Of a DNA stretch of 64,000 bases, positions 45,201-53,048 are shown piece by piece. The stretch's first letter is position 1; each line of letters begins with the position of its first letter. The position numbers and the translations under genes were made by a program. A model generated the notes under the pieces. That model saw only the letters and a list, made by a program, of their open reading frames with translations, was not told where the DNA came from and did no database searches. This stretch comes from Phycisphaerales bacterium (GTDB lineage Bacteria; Planctomycetota; Phycisphaerae; Phycisphaerales; UBA1924), in NCBI GenBank assembly GCA_029260265.1, contig JAJDDO010000013.1:1-64000 (forward strand). Reading direction: 5' to 3'.

Positions 45201-45833
45201 AACGACAAACGCGAGCCCCTTGCCTTGCGTCGCGTCAAACCGCCCGAAATGCTCGCCCTGCCATGATTTGAAGTCGTCCCATGTCGCATCGAGGCGCCCG
45301 CGCGTCGGGTTGTTGTACACCGGGTACTTGAGCCGGTCCGGGTCATAGAGACCGAGGATGCTTGACTGGGCAAACGCGCTGGATTTGCCTCGATTGATCG
45401 GATGATTCGGGTTTCCCTCGACCTTGGTCGGACGCCCGGCGTGGGTCTCGATCAGCAGCCCCTCGCTGCCGCCGCCGGGGAGCGCAAGGGCTGTCGCGAA
45501 GTAGAGCGGCCGCCCTGGAATCACATTCTCTGGAACATCCTTGGAGTAAGGCAGGATCTTGCGATCAGGGCGACGACACCCAGGAATGGTCGCTGCGCCC
45601 GCTAGGGCCGCCGATGCACCCATAATTTTCATGAAGTTGCGTCGCGAAGAGTCACTCATCAAACTCGCATCGAATGGAAACTCACGCTCGGCGTCTTGAG
45701 CAAACTCGCTGTTCTGGGCAAACTCTTCCAGGCTCCGCCAGTACTTCCGCCCGGTGACGGAATCCTGGTTGGACGGCTGTGCAGCGGCGTCTGTGTTGCC
45801 TTTGGTCGATGGGCATTGATCGATTGGGCTCAT
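42222..45833 (-). CDS. actB: Alternative complex III subunit B (molybdopterin-oxidoreductase-like plus iron-sulfur domain)
   Basis: 1203 residues. A twin-arginine motif SRRNFMKIMG lies at residues 63-72, unusually far in, as in other ActB proteins, with GC at 85-86. A large molybdopterin-type domain without obvious cofactor follows. The C-terminal ferredoxin domain carries several cysteine motifs: CDGCGVCTVACQSENN, CVHCENAPCETVCPVNA, CIGTRYCANNCPYKVR and the lone-motif CTYCVQR. It receives electrons from quinol and passes them to ActA. The last 80 residues include an extended His/Gly/Asp-rich segment that I do not associate with other ActB proteins. It is 101 bases from actA. Confidence 0.96.
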   Translation of the reverse strand: MSPIDQCPSTKGNTDAAAQPSNQDSVTGRKYWRSLEEFAQNSEFAQDAEREFPFDASLMSDSSRRNFMKIMGASAALAGAATIPGCRRPDRKILPYSKDVPENVIPGRPLYFATALALPGGGSEGLLIETHAGRPTKVEGNPNHPINRGKSSAFAQSSILGLYDPDRLKYPVYNNPTRGRLDATWDDFKSWQGEHFGRFDATQGKGLAFVVAKKTSPTRDRMRDLIKKRWPKAQWTAWNPAEQYGMINGTKIATGGTPHWVSYNFTNAKAIVSVGSDFINDGPDALRHAREFAATRRVEHAGDEMSRLYAIESRTSGTGGLADHRFRVAPSQMHKFVVALAHAVFTHAGVSTGGLDPVEVSGLKASDIDAMAKDLVEQKGHSVVVPDAGLFGSDYALCLAINDVIGAMGSMVNMHKMDAEMGIYCGLAMSDLAYKLNRGDVDTLVCIGVNPVYDGPVDSMGGGASFADSFANAKTTITLDVGLSETSAASTWSLNGTHSFEEWGDVRASDGTLSIVQPMIAPLYEPALSEIEFLALLSGQAKDGYALVQETMPALNSKVWNRALHDGVVAGSGKPARNMLLNTRAIMQANAKTKSKAAPTAQGLDVLFYTSNRNFGQNANNGWMQELPEFGTSVVWDNPVLMSPNTAKSLGVLPEHTGIDEFNPYTKQQMPQARLVTIEVEGRSMTAAAWILPGMADNTVAVKLGYGRETVGKVGYDVGHNTYTIKPRGEMSARGAKVTRAAGTYTIASTQNHWSLSAQSEASREDSRHTIVRALDKKYWDKYGDEVLDVPDEVYGVETSKLNAAERLGEMGHAPPNISAYKNPQNQSNRNPAPGSDFSKGPQWGMTIDMASCDGCGVCTVACQSENNIPVVGKSEVAKGREMQWIRVDRYFVGTDLNNPDEIIAQPMACVHCENAPCETVCPVNATTHGPEGTNDMAYNRCIGTRYCANNCPYKVRRFNFFDYAPTKFNGGLDPKYVSKGAEEMFEETLGQDRTFNQNFIPPRLRKKLDEITKMKFNPDVTVRSRGVMEKCTYCVQRVNQARQDVKIEGIWNEKDQVGPIPDGFFQVACQQACPTDSIVFGDILDPVSKVASSRESGRSYLVLGYLNTRARTSFKMRVRNPNPAIREYDHHDPFGHGGGHGDSGHGDDAGGGSGHDAGGNENHGDDNGHGAEQHSSAYIDSMKKFMDDGYSLSLRVLSGIHA

Positions 45834-45934
45834 GGTTTCGTCTTCCGGATACTTGCTCTGGGTCGCAAGCGTGATGTAGGCAAAGTCAATCGTGACAACT
45901 CGTCTTCTCTGTTGACGCTCGTCTCAAACCCGCG

Positions 45935-46681
45935 TCAGAAATGACAAGCGGAACAATGCTCAGGCGGATCACGCATCAGCATGGCCCGGAGCTCTTCTGG
46001 TGTTTTTCCTTCGTGCTTACGCTCTTCGACTGGCTTGGAGAACCATTCGTTCTCAACCCACCAAAGGTCTGTAAGACGCTCCTTGGGCACGAGGTTCGCT
46101 TCTGCATTTCGGTGACAGTCAAGGCACCAGCCCATCGACAAGGATTCCGCCTGCGCCACGACGGGCATGGCTTCGATCTGACCATGGCACGAATAACAAC
46201 TCACCCCTGCGTTGAGATGGGCGTTGTGCGGAAAGTTCGCGTAATCTGGTACGACATGGATATTGCGCCATTCGATTGGACGATCGGCGTCATACGCATC
46301 ACGGATGAACTGCGTCTTGGCGTTGTGCTGAGCGGACACATCGTCTGACCCGCCGGAGATGCGGAGTTTGCCCTCCGCATGGCAACCGTAACAGGTCTTC
46401 ACCGCGGGGACATTGGCATGCCATGACTTCTCGACATTAGTGTGGCAGTACCGACAATCCATACCGAGCCGACCCGCGTGGATCTGATGATTGAATCCGC
46501 CGCCCGGTTGTTCAGGCATGTACCCGACCTCCCAGAACTTTGGTGTCGCGTAGTACCACATGCCGGCGATCACACAGACCACCACGCTGTTGACTGCAAA
46601 GAACATCAGCGTTGGAACAGCATTCATCCACTTTGGAAAGATGGGTTTCAACTTCAATCCCTCATTTGGACACTCGGGCAT
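45935..46681 (-). CDS. actA: Alternative complex III subunit A (pentaheme cytochrome c)
   Basis: 248 residues. One N-terminal membrane anchor (VPTLMFFAVNSVVVCVIAGMWYY), then five CxxCH heme sites at 76-80, 97-101, 162-166, 186-190 and 243-247, exactly the ActA pattern. Additional histidines (HQIHAGR, PHNAHLNAG) are probable axial ligands. First gene of the operon, which runs about 15.6 kb to 31058. A GC-rich hairpin lies in the leader. The GAGG in the TATAGAGG stretch abuts the ATG, so the ribosome site is unusual. Confidence 0.95.
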   Translation of the reverse strand: MPECPNEGLKLKPIFPKWMNAVPTLMFFAVNSVVVCVIAGMWYYATPKFWEVGYMPEQPGGGFNHQIHAGRLGMDCRYCHTNVEKSWHANVPAVKTCYGCHAEGKLRISGGSDDVSAQHNAKTQFIRDAYDADRPIEWRNIHVVPDYANFPHNAHLNAGVSCYSCHGQIEAMPVVAQAESLSMGWCLDCHRNAEANLVPKERLTDLWWVENEWFSKPVEERKHEGKTPEELRAMLMRDPPEHCSACHF

Positions 46682-46715
46682 CCTCTATAAAGGAAGACAC
46701 CAGAAGAAAGACCAT

Positions 46716-46737
46716 CCCCGGAACTTCATTCCCGGGG
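46716..46737 (-). promoter_or_regulatory. Hairpin in the leader of the ACIII-caa3 operon
   Basis: CCCCGG (46716-46721) and CCGGGG (46732-46737) form a six-pair stem with a 10-base loop, 35 bases upstream of the actA start on the minus strand. There is no T run toward actA. It could influence expression of the whole operon, or be chance. Confidence 0.4.
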
Positions 46738-46894
46738 CGTATTTGATGCATAGGGTAGCACACCGGATTCCTGTGTGTTATGCTGCCAGCCCGAAATTTT
46801 TCCCCTTTTCGGACACCAGACTGCCCACAAGAACGATTCCACCGGAATTTCAGTTGAGACCCAATATCAACTACGATCACAAAGGATGCAAACC

Positions 46895-48277
46895 ATGGAA
46901 ACCAAAGCACTTCCAGCAAATTCCGAATCCGGATCCACGATCCCCCCGGCACTCACCATTGGCTTCTTTGCATCCACCCTCTTGTGGGTACTGGCATGGG
47001 GGATCCATTTGCCCGGAGCCCACCTCCCCGTCGTGGTCACGATGGTGGCCATGGTCGCAGCACTCCTGCTGGTCTCACTTCTCTGGCTCCCCGCGGTCGC
47101 CAAGGACCAACGCATCAAAGCTGGTCTGATCGCAGGAGGCGTGTACGGGCTCATCAACCTGCTCATCTTGGGCTCGTTTATCGCAGAACAGCCCGAATCC
47201 ATCGCCCAGATGCCAGAGCAAGCCAACCAACTCCAACCCAGCGCATTCCCGATCATCTTTGGGTCGCTGATCGGTTCGATCGTCGTCGGGTTCATCAGCG
47301 CATTGCTCGTGCGGAACTCAAATCGCCAACCCGTGCATGCACGCGTGTGGATTTCGCGGTTCGGATGGATCACCGCGTTGAGTTACCTCCCCCTGATCGC
47401 GGTTGGCGGGCTGGTTACCAGCACCGACTCCGGACTCGCAGTGCCTGACGGGATAACGACTTACGGCGCGGCTTCTGTGCTTTTCCCGCTCAAACTCATG
47501 GGTGAACCAAGGATCTTCTTCGAGCATTCTCATCGTTTGTTTGGCACACTCGCCGGACTCACCACGCTGATTTTGATGATCCGTATCCTCCTCACACGGA
47601 CCAGCAGGGTGTCCAAGTCCCTTGCGGTTCTGCTCTTTGTGGGGGTTGTCGTCCAAGGCATCATGGGCGCGCTGCGTGTCTCTGAACAGAGCACCCCACT
47701 GGCGATCATTCATGGGGTCTTCGCCCAGATCGTCCTTGCCCTCGCAGCCTGCACCGCGATCTCGCTCGGACAACGCTGGAACTCGGCTACGCCATCCGCG
47801 GACTCACATCCAGCCGCCAATCGGGCCCGCACCATGATGGGGCTGGCGTTCGGTGCGATCTTGTTCCAACTCATCCTCGGGGCTGTCACGAGGCACCTGC
47901 ACTCAAACCACATGATGATGGCGCACATGGGATTCGCGATGGTGGTCGTCGCCCTCATCATCATCGGAGGCTCGTTCTGCATTCGGCTCGGCAAATCCGA
48001 CCCCGAATGCTCGGGCATCCGCCCGTACGGCGCGATCATGCACGCGCTGGTCGTGCTTCAGTTCGTCCTCGGGTTCGGTGTGCTGGGTATGGCATGGGAC
48101 GGCGAGGAAGCCCCGCCGCTCGCGACATCCGAGAACCTCTCGACCACCGCTCAAACCCCGGTGGGCGATGCGTTGATCACCACGGTCCACCATCTGGTCG
48201 GTGCGCTGCTGTTTGCGGCTGCGGCATGTGCGCTGTTCTGGGCGTTCAGACTCGCATGCAGACGCAAAATCGTGTAA
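46895..48277 (+). CDS. ctaA: Heme A synthase (COX15/CtaA family)
   Basis: 460 residues from ATG 46895, with AAGG nine bases upstream; ATG 46886 is possible. It oxidises heme O to heme A for the oxidase encoded divergently. Eight or more helices. Histidine pairs sit in HSHRLFGTLAGL and AIIHGVFAQIVLAL, then in RHLHSNHMMMAHMGFA and TVHHLVGALLF, the two four-helix bundles of the family. LVTSTDSGLAVPD is the conserved extracellular loop. No heme O synthase (ctaB) is in the window. Confidence 0.93.
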   Translation: METKALPANSESGSTIPPALTIGFFASTLLWVLAWGIHLPGAHLPVVVTMVAMVAALLLVSLLWLPAVAKDQRIKAGLIAGGVYGLINLLILGSFIAEQPESIAQMPEQANQLQPSAFPIIFGSLIGSIVVGFISALLVRNSNRQPVHARVWISRFGWITALSYLPLIAVGGLVTSTDSGLAVPDGITTYGAASVLFPLKLMGEPRIFFEHSHRLFGTLAGLTTLILMIRILLTRTSRVSKSLAVLLFVGVVVQGIMGALRVSEQSTPLAIIHGVFAQIVLALAACTAISLGQRWNSATPSADSHPAANRARTMMGLAFGAILFQLILGAVTRHLHSNHMMMAHMGFAMVVVALIIIGGSFCIRLGKSDPECSGIRPYGAIMHALVVLQFVLGFGVLGMAWDGEEAPPLATSENLSTTAQTPVGDALITTVHHLVGALLFAAAACALFWAFRLACRRKIV

Positions 48278-48370
48278 TCTCGGTGAAACGGCCCGGTGCA
48301 ATACGCCAATCAACCGTGCGTTAGCTCATCGGCGTACCTTGTGCGCTGATTCACCGAGAAGGACACCGCG

Positions 48371-49894
48371 ATGCCACAGCAAAATCGTCGAGCCACCGAT
48401 TCGCTTGCCCAGATCAAGAGCTCCCAGTTCGGATACCGACAAGCAAAGCACCTGCTCAATCGCGCTGGATTCGGCGGCACCGAGCAGCAGATCACCACAC
48501 TTGTCGAATGGGGACCCGAAAAGGCGGTCGATCACCTGATCGACTTTGAGGACATCCCCGCCGAGCCAGATAGACGAGACGAGTTCGATCACACCATTAT
48601 GCGATCACTCTCGCGCGATGAGCAGATGGAGCGTCGCCTGGCGAGGCAACGCCGCGATGAAGAAGCGATCGATCGGTTCCGCAAGGTCCGACAAGCCGCC
48701 CAGCGTGCTGACCGCAAGCAGATCAGGGCCGTCCAGAAGTGGTGGCTCACCCGGATGATCCAGACCCCGCGCCCGTTGCAAGAAAAGCTCACGCTCTTCT
48801 GGCACGGACACTTCGCGACCGGGTACCGCACCATCGAAGACTCGTACCACATGTACGCGCAGAATCGCATGTTCCGCGCCAATGCGCTGGGCAACTTTAG
48901 GCAGCTGCTCAGCAGTATCATCCGCGATCCGGCGATGCTGCGGTATCTTAACAACAATCAGAACCGAAAGGCACAGCCCAACGAGAACTTCGCACGCGAA
49001 ATCATGGAGCTCTTCTCGCTCGGCGAGGGGAACTACACCGAGCGTGACATCAAGGACGGCGCCCGCGCACTCACGGGGTACACCTACGACGATGACGCCT
49101 TCTCGTTCAATAAGCGGAACCACGACCAGACCATCAAAACCATCCTCTCGCAGACCGGCAACCTCGACGGCGATGGGTTCGTCGACGCGATCCTCCGTTC
49201 TCGCGCTTGCCCGGCGTTCATCAGCACCAAGCTCTATCGGTTCTTCGTCGCGGACATCCCGCTTGTCCCCGCCGAGATGCCCGCGGTCTCGCGGCGTTTC
49301 GTCGCCAAGCTGTCCAACTACATGGCATCCAAGCAGTATGAACTCAAGCCCGTGATGCGAAGGATGCTTCTCTCGCAGCATTTCTACGACCCCACAGTCA
49401 TGGGCAACAAAATTAAGTCGCCCGCAGAACTCGTTGTCGGCTCGATCCGATCCCTCAGCACCCCCACCCGTGACATCACCACGCTGCTCAGCGCGATGGA
49501 CAAAATGGGCCAGGCGATCTTCTCGCCTCCGAGTGTCAAGGGATGGGACGGCGGGCGTGCATGGATATCCACCGCGACCATGTTTGTACGCCAGAACACA
49601 CTGGTCTACCTGTTGACCGGGCGTCTGCCGGCGGGGATCAACCCGACCGGGATGGACCAGCAGTTCAACGCGGCCCCGCTTGTGAAATCGCTCAATGATC
49701 CATCGATCGAATCGCCAACGCACGAGCAGATCGCGGCCGACCTGCTCGATGCCATTCTCGGGATCCGCGATGAGCAGATGGCCCGTCACATCGCCAAGGC
49801 TGCCCAATCGCCCGACCGATCACCCGACGACCAACGGACACTTACCGCGATGACCACGCTGATCACCTCAATGCCCCAGTACCAGCTCTGCTGA
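48371..49894 (+). CDS. DUF1800 family protein
   Basis: 507 residues, AGAAGGA nine bases before ATG. The N-terminal HLLNRAGFGGTEQQI and the middle block KLTLFWHGHFATG...NPRQLL-like, NENFAREIMELFSLGEGNYTERDIKDGARALTGY, plus FSPPSVKGWDGGRAWIST near the end, are DUF1800 signatures. These proteins are almost always followed, as here, by a DUF1501 gene 31 bases downstream. The pair is widespread in planctomycetes and thought to act at the cell envelope; the activity is unknown. No signal peptide is obvious. Confidence 0.93.
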   Translation: MPQQNRRATDSLAQIKSSQFGYRQAKHLLNRAGFGGTEQQITTLVEWGPEKAVDHLIDFEDIPAEPDRRDEFDHTIMRSLSRDEQMERRLARQRRDEEAIDRFRKVRQAAQRADRKQIRAVQKWWLTRMIQTPRPLQEKLTLFWHGHFATGYRTIEDSYHMYAQNRMFRANALGNFRQLLSSIIRDPAMLRYLNNNQNRKAQPNENFAREIMELFSLGEGNYTERDIKDGARALTGYTYDDDAFSFNKRNHDQTIKTILSQTGNLDGDGFVDAILRSRACPAFISTKLYRFFVADIPLVPAEMPAVSRRFVAKLSNYMASKQYELKPVMRRMLLSQHFYDPTVMGNKIKSPAELVVGSIRSLSTPTRDITTLLSAMDKMGQAIFSPPSVKGWDGGRAWISTATMFVRQNTLVYLLTGRLPAGINPTGMDQQFNAAPLVKSLNDPSIESPTHEQIAADLLDAILGIRDEQMARHIAKAAQSPDRSPDDQRTLTAMTTLITSMPQYQLC

Positions 49895-49925
49895 TGCCCG
49901 CAGTCTATTCACACGGAGCCCGCCC

Positions 49926-51266
49926 ATGAACCTGCACAACGATCCAACAAAACTCAACGCGTACACCCGCCGGGCGTTTCTTGCCAACTCCGCGGTGCTT
50001 GCATCGGCTGCGGTCTCCGTGCCCGCGTTTTTGCAGTCTTCTGCGTTCGCCATGCCTCGCCCGCAGATCGGGCTCTCCTCAATCGCCGATCATGATGAAG
50101 ACACGATCTTGGTCGTTGTCCAGCTCTCCGGCGGCAATGACGGGCTGAACACCGTCGTCCCCTTCCGCGACGATGGGTACCGGCGTGCACGACCAAGCAT
50201 TGCGCTGCCCAATGATTCCCTGCACATCCTCTCGCAGTACGGCAAGCGATCCGCCGGAGACATCGGGCTGCACCCATCGCTGACCGGGTTCCGCGAGCTC
50301 TACGACGAGGGGCTCTGCGCCATTATCCAGGGCGTCGGGTATCCCAACCCGAACCGTTCGCATTTCACGAGCATGGATATCTGGCACACCGCCGACACCT
50401 CGGGCTCCGGCGATGGATGGATCGGCAAGTACATCGACGCACAATGCAACGGCGTCGGCAGCGGCAAGGGCGGAGCGACACCCGACCCCACCGAGGCCAT
50501 CGAACCGCCCATCGCCATCGGGGGCACGATCCCCCACGCCCTCGAAGGGCGCAAGATCATGCCCGTTTCCTTTGAATCGGCGGACATGTTCGCTTGGGCG
50601 GGCTCGAAATACTCCAAGGACCTCACCAAACCCTACGACCAGCTCATGCACGATGCACCCAGCGACGACGACCATTCCAACAACGCGTTCCTGATGCGGA
50701 CCGCGATGGATGCTCAGATCTCGAGCAAAACAATCCGCCAAGCCGTCGATCAAAAGCCGCTGGTCAGCTATCCCAACTCCAAGCTTTCCGAACAGCTCTC
50801 GATGGTCGGCTCGATGATCCGCGCGGACATGAAATCCCGCGTGTACTACACCTCCCACGGCTCGTTCGACACGCACGCCAACCAGGGCAATGTTCAAGGC
50901 TCGCACGCCCGGCTGCTGCAACAACTCGCCGACGCGGTCAACGCGTTTTATAAGGACCTCAGAGCACAAGGCAACGATAAACGCGTTGTGGTGATGTGTT
51001 TTTCAGAGTTCGGGCGGCGCGTCTCGCAGAACGCATCGGGAGGCACGGACCACGGCACCGCGGCACCAATGTTCCTCTTTGGCCCCTCGGTCACCGCGGG
51101 CATCCACGGGCGGATGCCATCGCTGAGCGATCTGGACAACGGCGACCTCAAATACACCGTCGATTTCCGATCCGTCTATGCCGAGCTGCTCGATTCATGG
51201 ATGGGCGCCAAGAGCCGCGATGTGCTCGGGCGCGGGTACAAGCACCTGCGCGTGCTGCAGTCGTAG
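49926..51266 (+). CDS. DUF1501 family protein with Tat signal
   Basis: 446 residues, GGAG seven bases before ATG. The N-terminus YTRRAFLANSAVLASAAVSVPAF is a twin-arginine signal. The alkaline-phosphatase-like domain begins with ILVVVQLSGGNDGLNTVVP and includes HPSLTGFRELYDEGLCAIIQGVGYPNPNRSHFTSMDIWHTA and a late VVVMCFSEFGRRV...DHGTAAPMFLFG metal-site region. It is exported folded, probably with the DUF1800 partner. Its TAG stop sits one base from the end of the broken zinc-ribbon gene on the other strand. Confidence 0.94.
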   Translation: MNLHNDPTKLNAYTRRAFLANSAVLASAAVSVPAFLQSSAFAMPRPQIGLSSIADHDEDTILVVVQLSGGNDGLNTVVPFRDDGYRRARPSIALPNDSLHILSQYGKRSAGDIGLHPSLTGFRELYDEGLCAIIQGVGYPNPNRSHFTSMDIWHTADTSGSGDGWIGKYIDAQCNGVGSGKGGATPDPTEAIEPPIAIGGTIPHALEGRKIMPVSFESADMFAWAGSKYSKDLTKPYDQLMHDAPSDDDHSNNAFLMRTAMDAQISSKTIRQAVDQKPLVSYPNSKLSEQLSMVGSMIRADMKSRVYYTSHGSFDTHANQGNVQGSHARLLQQLADAVNAFYKDLRAQGNDKRVVVMCFSEFGRRVSQNASGGTDHGTAAPMFLFGPSVTAGIHGRMPSLSDLDNGDLKYTVDFRSVYAELLDSWMGAKSRDVLGRGYKHLRVLQS

Positions 51267-51533
51267 TTAAGTTTCGGTGAGCAACGCCGGGTTGATGTCG
51301 GCCTCTGTGATGTACCCTTCGTTGAGCGTGGTATTGATGCCGCATTCCGGGCAACGCACGAAGGGGTCGATTTTTGTGCGCTCGATTGCAAGCCCAACGA
51401 GCGAGTATCCGCACTACTCGCAAGCAGAGCTTGTAAGCCGGCGCTGGATTGCACGCCTGAGAAACCAATCTCGCAACAGGAAACAGCAGAGGGCTGGAAA
51501 CCAGACAAAGCCAGCGAGAACAATCGATTGCAT
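51267..51533 (-). pseudogene. Small zinc-ribbon membrane protein interrupted by an amber codon
   Basis: Read on the minus strand from ATG 51533, which has GGAG six bases upstream, the frame encodes a hydrophobic helix (MQSIVLAGFVWFPALCCFLL), then RDWFLRRAIQRRLTSSACE, a TAG at 51416-51414, and continues in the same frame as CGYSLVGLAIERTKIDPFVRCPECG and about 20 more residues to a TAA at 51267. The TAG falls inside the first CxxC of a CxxCGY...CPxC zinc ribbon, the same type as the intact gene at 18745. A single base change from CAG or similar would give an 88-residue protein. A nonsense mutation, a sequencing error or readthrough are all possible. Confidence 0.7.
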
Positions 51534-51755
51534 CCCAAACTCCACAAACTCAAGGATTCCTCAAGCAGATGAGAATCACTCATTCGTAGCTACCATCAAT
51601 CCATAGGAAATGCCAAATCAAACAGGTAGTGTCAGTGGGATCGAGAGCGCAATCAGAGACCGTCCCCACCAAGCACGCCCCGCGTAATGAACATACCTTG
51701 TCATCAAACTGATCCAGCTCCGGAAACGCTCGATACAGTTTCCCGCTCAGCAACC

Positions 51756-52355
51756 TCACGGCGAATGCTCGTACACCGAATCCATTTCAAACTCGATCAC
51801 CATTGTCGCTCGGGCGTTTAACTCTGCGCCAGGCACCTGCCGCTCGATCGTGAGCGCTTTGAACTCGCGCCCGTCGGGATCAACAAACTTGCTGTCGACC
51901 AAGATCGGGTCTTTGTCAACCGCATAGAGGTGCGCACCGGACAAACGCCCGGGCGGGAAATACACCTCGACAAAGTCCGGCGCGTCTCGGCTTGGCTTGA
52001 ACACGAACTTCTCCATCGCCCCATCTTTCAACACCAAGAGCATCCATGAATCATGGTCGCCGGTGAATGCAAACGCGGGCAATCGCAGGGTTATCCCGCC
52101 GATCCATTCGCGTGGATCGACCGCCACGCCCTCGCGCTTGGCGCGGTTCGCCAACGAGATCGCGTCGGCGTCCTTGCCCGCGAGCAGCTCGCCGATCGCG
52201 TTGGCGTTGCCCGTATCGCCCGCGCCGGCCCCCACCGGGGGCGCATCGGCCATCAGTTTGTCCTTGTCGAGCGACACAAAGATCCAAGCCATCAACCCTG
52301 CGACCACCAAGATCGGGAGCGCAAGCCAGAGCGTGAGCATGATGTTCTTCTTCAT
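51756..52355 (-). CDS. Membrane-anchored protein of unknown function
   Basis: 199 residues from ATG 52355 with AGGA six bases upstream. One N-terminal helix (MLTLWLALPILVVAGLMAWIFVSL) anchors a soluble beta-like domain: GITLRLPAFAFTGDHDSWMLLVLKDGAMEKFVF...FVEVYFPPGRLSGAHLYAVDKDPILVDSKFVDPDG. I recognise no family. The gene follows sodA on the same strand after a terminator, so it is probably transcribed separately or by partial readthrough. The 222 bases between it and the broken zinc-ribbon gene hold nothing I can identify. Confidence 0.72.
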   Translation of the reverse strand: MKKNIMLTLWLALPILVVAGLMAWIFVSLDKDKLMADAPPVGAGAGDTGNANAIGELLAGKDADAISLANRAKREGVAVDPREWIGGITLRLPAFAFTGDHDSWMLLVLKDGAMEKFVFKPSRDAPDFVEVYFPPGRLSGAHLYAVDKDPILVDSKFVDPDGREFKALTIERQVPGAELNARATMVIEFEMDSVYEHSP

Positions 52356-52372
52356 GGTCAATCCTACGAATG

Positions 52373-52397
52373 AAAAAACCCGCAGATGCACCGCGGG
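52373..52397 (-). terminator. Terminator after the superoxide dismutase gene
   Basis: On the minus strand CCCGC (52397-52393), a nine-base loop and GCGGG (52383-52379) are followed by six T residues (52378-52373). The stem is short but the T run is clean. Confidence 0.7.
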
Positions 52398-52424
52398 CCT
52401 CAGTGAATAAACATGATCGTTCAG

Positions 52425-53048
52425 TTAGGCCTTGAACTGCTCGTACCGCTCGGAGACCTTTGCCCAGTTGACGATGTTCCAGAATGCGTTGATGTAATCT
52501 GGGCGGCGGTTCTGGTAGTTGAGGTAGTACGCGTGCTCCCAGACATCCAGAGCCAGCAACGGCTTGTGCCCGAACATCATCGGCGAGTCTTGATTCGCGG
52601 TCGAACCGACATGCAGGTTGGTCCCGTCCTTGTCGAGCCCGAGCCATGCCCAGCCCGAACCAAACCTGGTTGCTGCCTGCTCGGCGAACTGCTTCTTGAA
52701 CTCCTCGAACGACCCAAAGACCTTGTTGATCTCGTCAGCGAGTGCCCCTGTGGGCTCGCCGCCGCCGCCGTTGCCCGCGGGGGCGAGGATCGACCAGAAG
52801 AGCGAATGATTTGCGTGCCCACCAACATTGTTCTGCACACCGGTGCGGATGTTCTCGGGGACCATCTGGATGCATGCGAGGATCTCACCTGTGCATTTGC
52901 CGTCCCAATCGGTCCCTGCGAGAGCGGCGTTGGCCTTGGCGATGTACCCGGCGTGGTGCTTGGTGTGGTGAATTTCCATGGTTTTCGCATCAAAGTGCGG
53001 TTCCAGGGCGTCGTATGCGTACGGAAGATCTGGCAGCTCAAAGCTCAT
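52425..53048 (-). CDS. sodA: Superoxide dismutase, Mn/Fe family (Mn-type residues)
   Basis: 207 residues. Converts superoxide to oxygen and hydrogen peroxide. Metal ligands are H27 (in MEIHHTKHH), H81 ([10 protein letters not shown]), D168 and H172 ([12 protein letters not shown]). Second-sphere residues favour manganese: G77 and the Gln of ANQDSP (Q153), with no Gln near H81. There is no signal peptide, so it is cytoplasmic. The ribosome site is poor (GAAAGAG). A possible minus-strand promoter TTGTCA, 17 bases, TTTATG lies just upstream. Confidence 0.94.
   Translation of the reverse strand: MSFELPDLPYAYDALEPHFDAKTMEIHHTKHHAGYIAKANAALAGTDWDGKCTGEILACIQMVPENIRTGVQNNVGGHANHSLFWSILAPAGNGGGGEPTGALADEINKVFGSFEEFKKQFAEQAATRFGSGWAWLGLDKDGTNLHVGSTANQDSPMMFGHKPLLALDVWEHAYYLNYQNRRPDYINAFWNIVNWAKVSERYEQFKA

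Noticed and set aside
51277-51606. Plus-strand and other minus-strand frames of about 105-135 codons over the broken zinc-ribbon gene
   Set aside because: Their products are low-complexity or Ser/Arg-rich. The frame with the TAG is the only one showing a helix, a zinc ribbon and a ribosome site.
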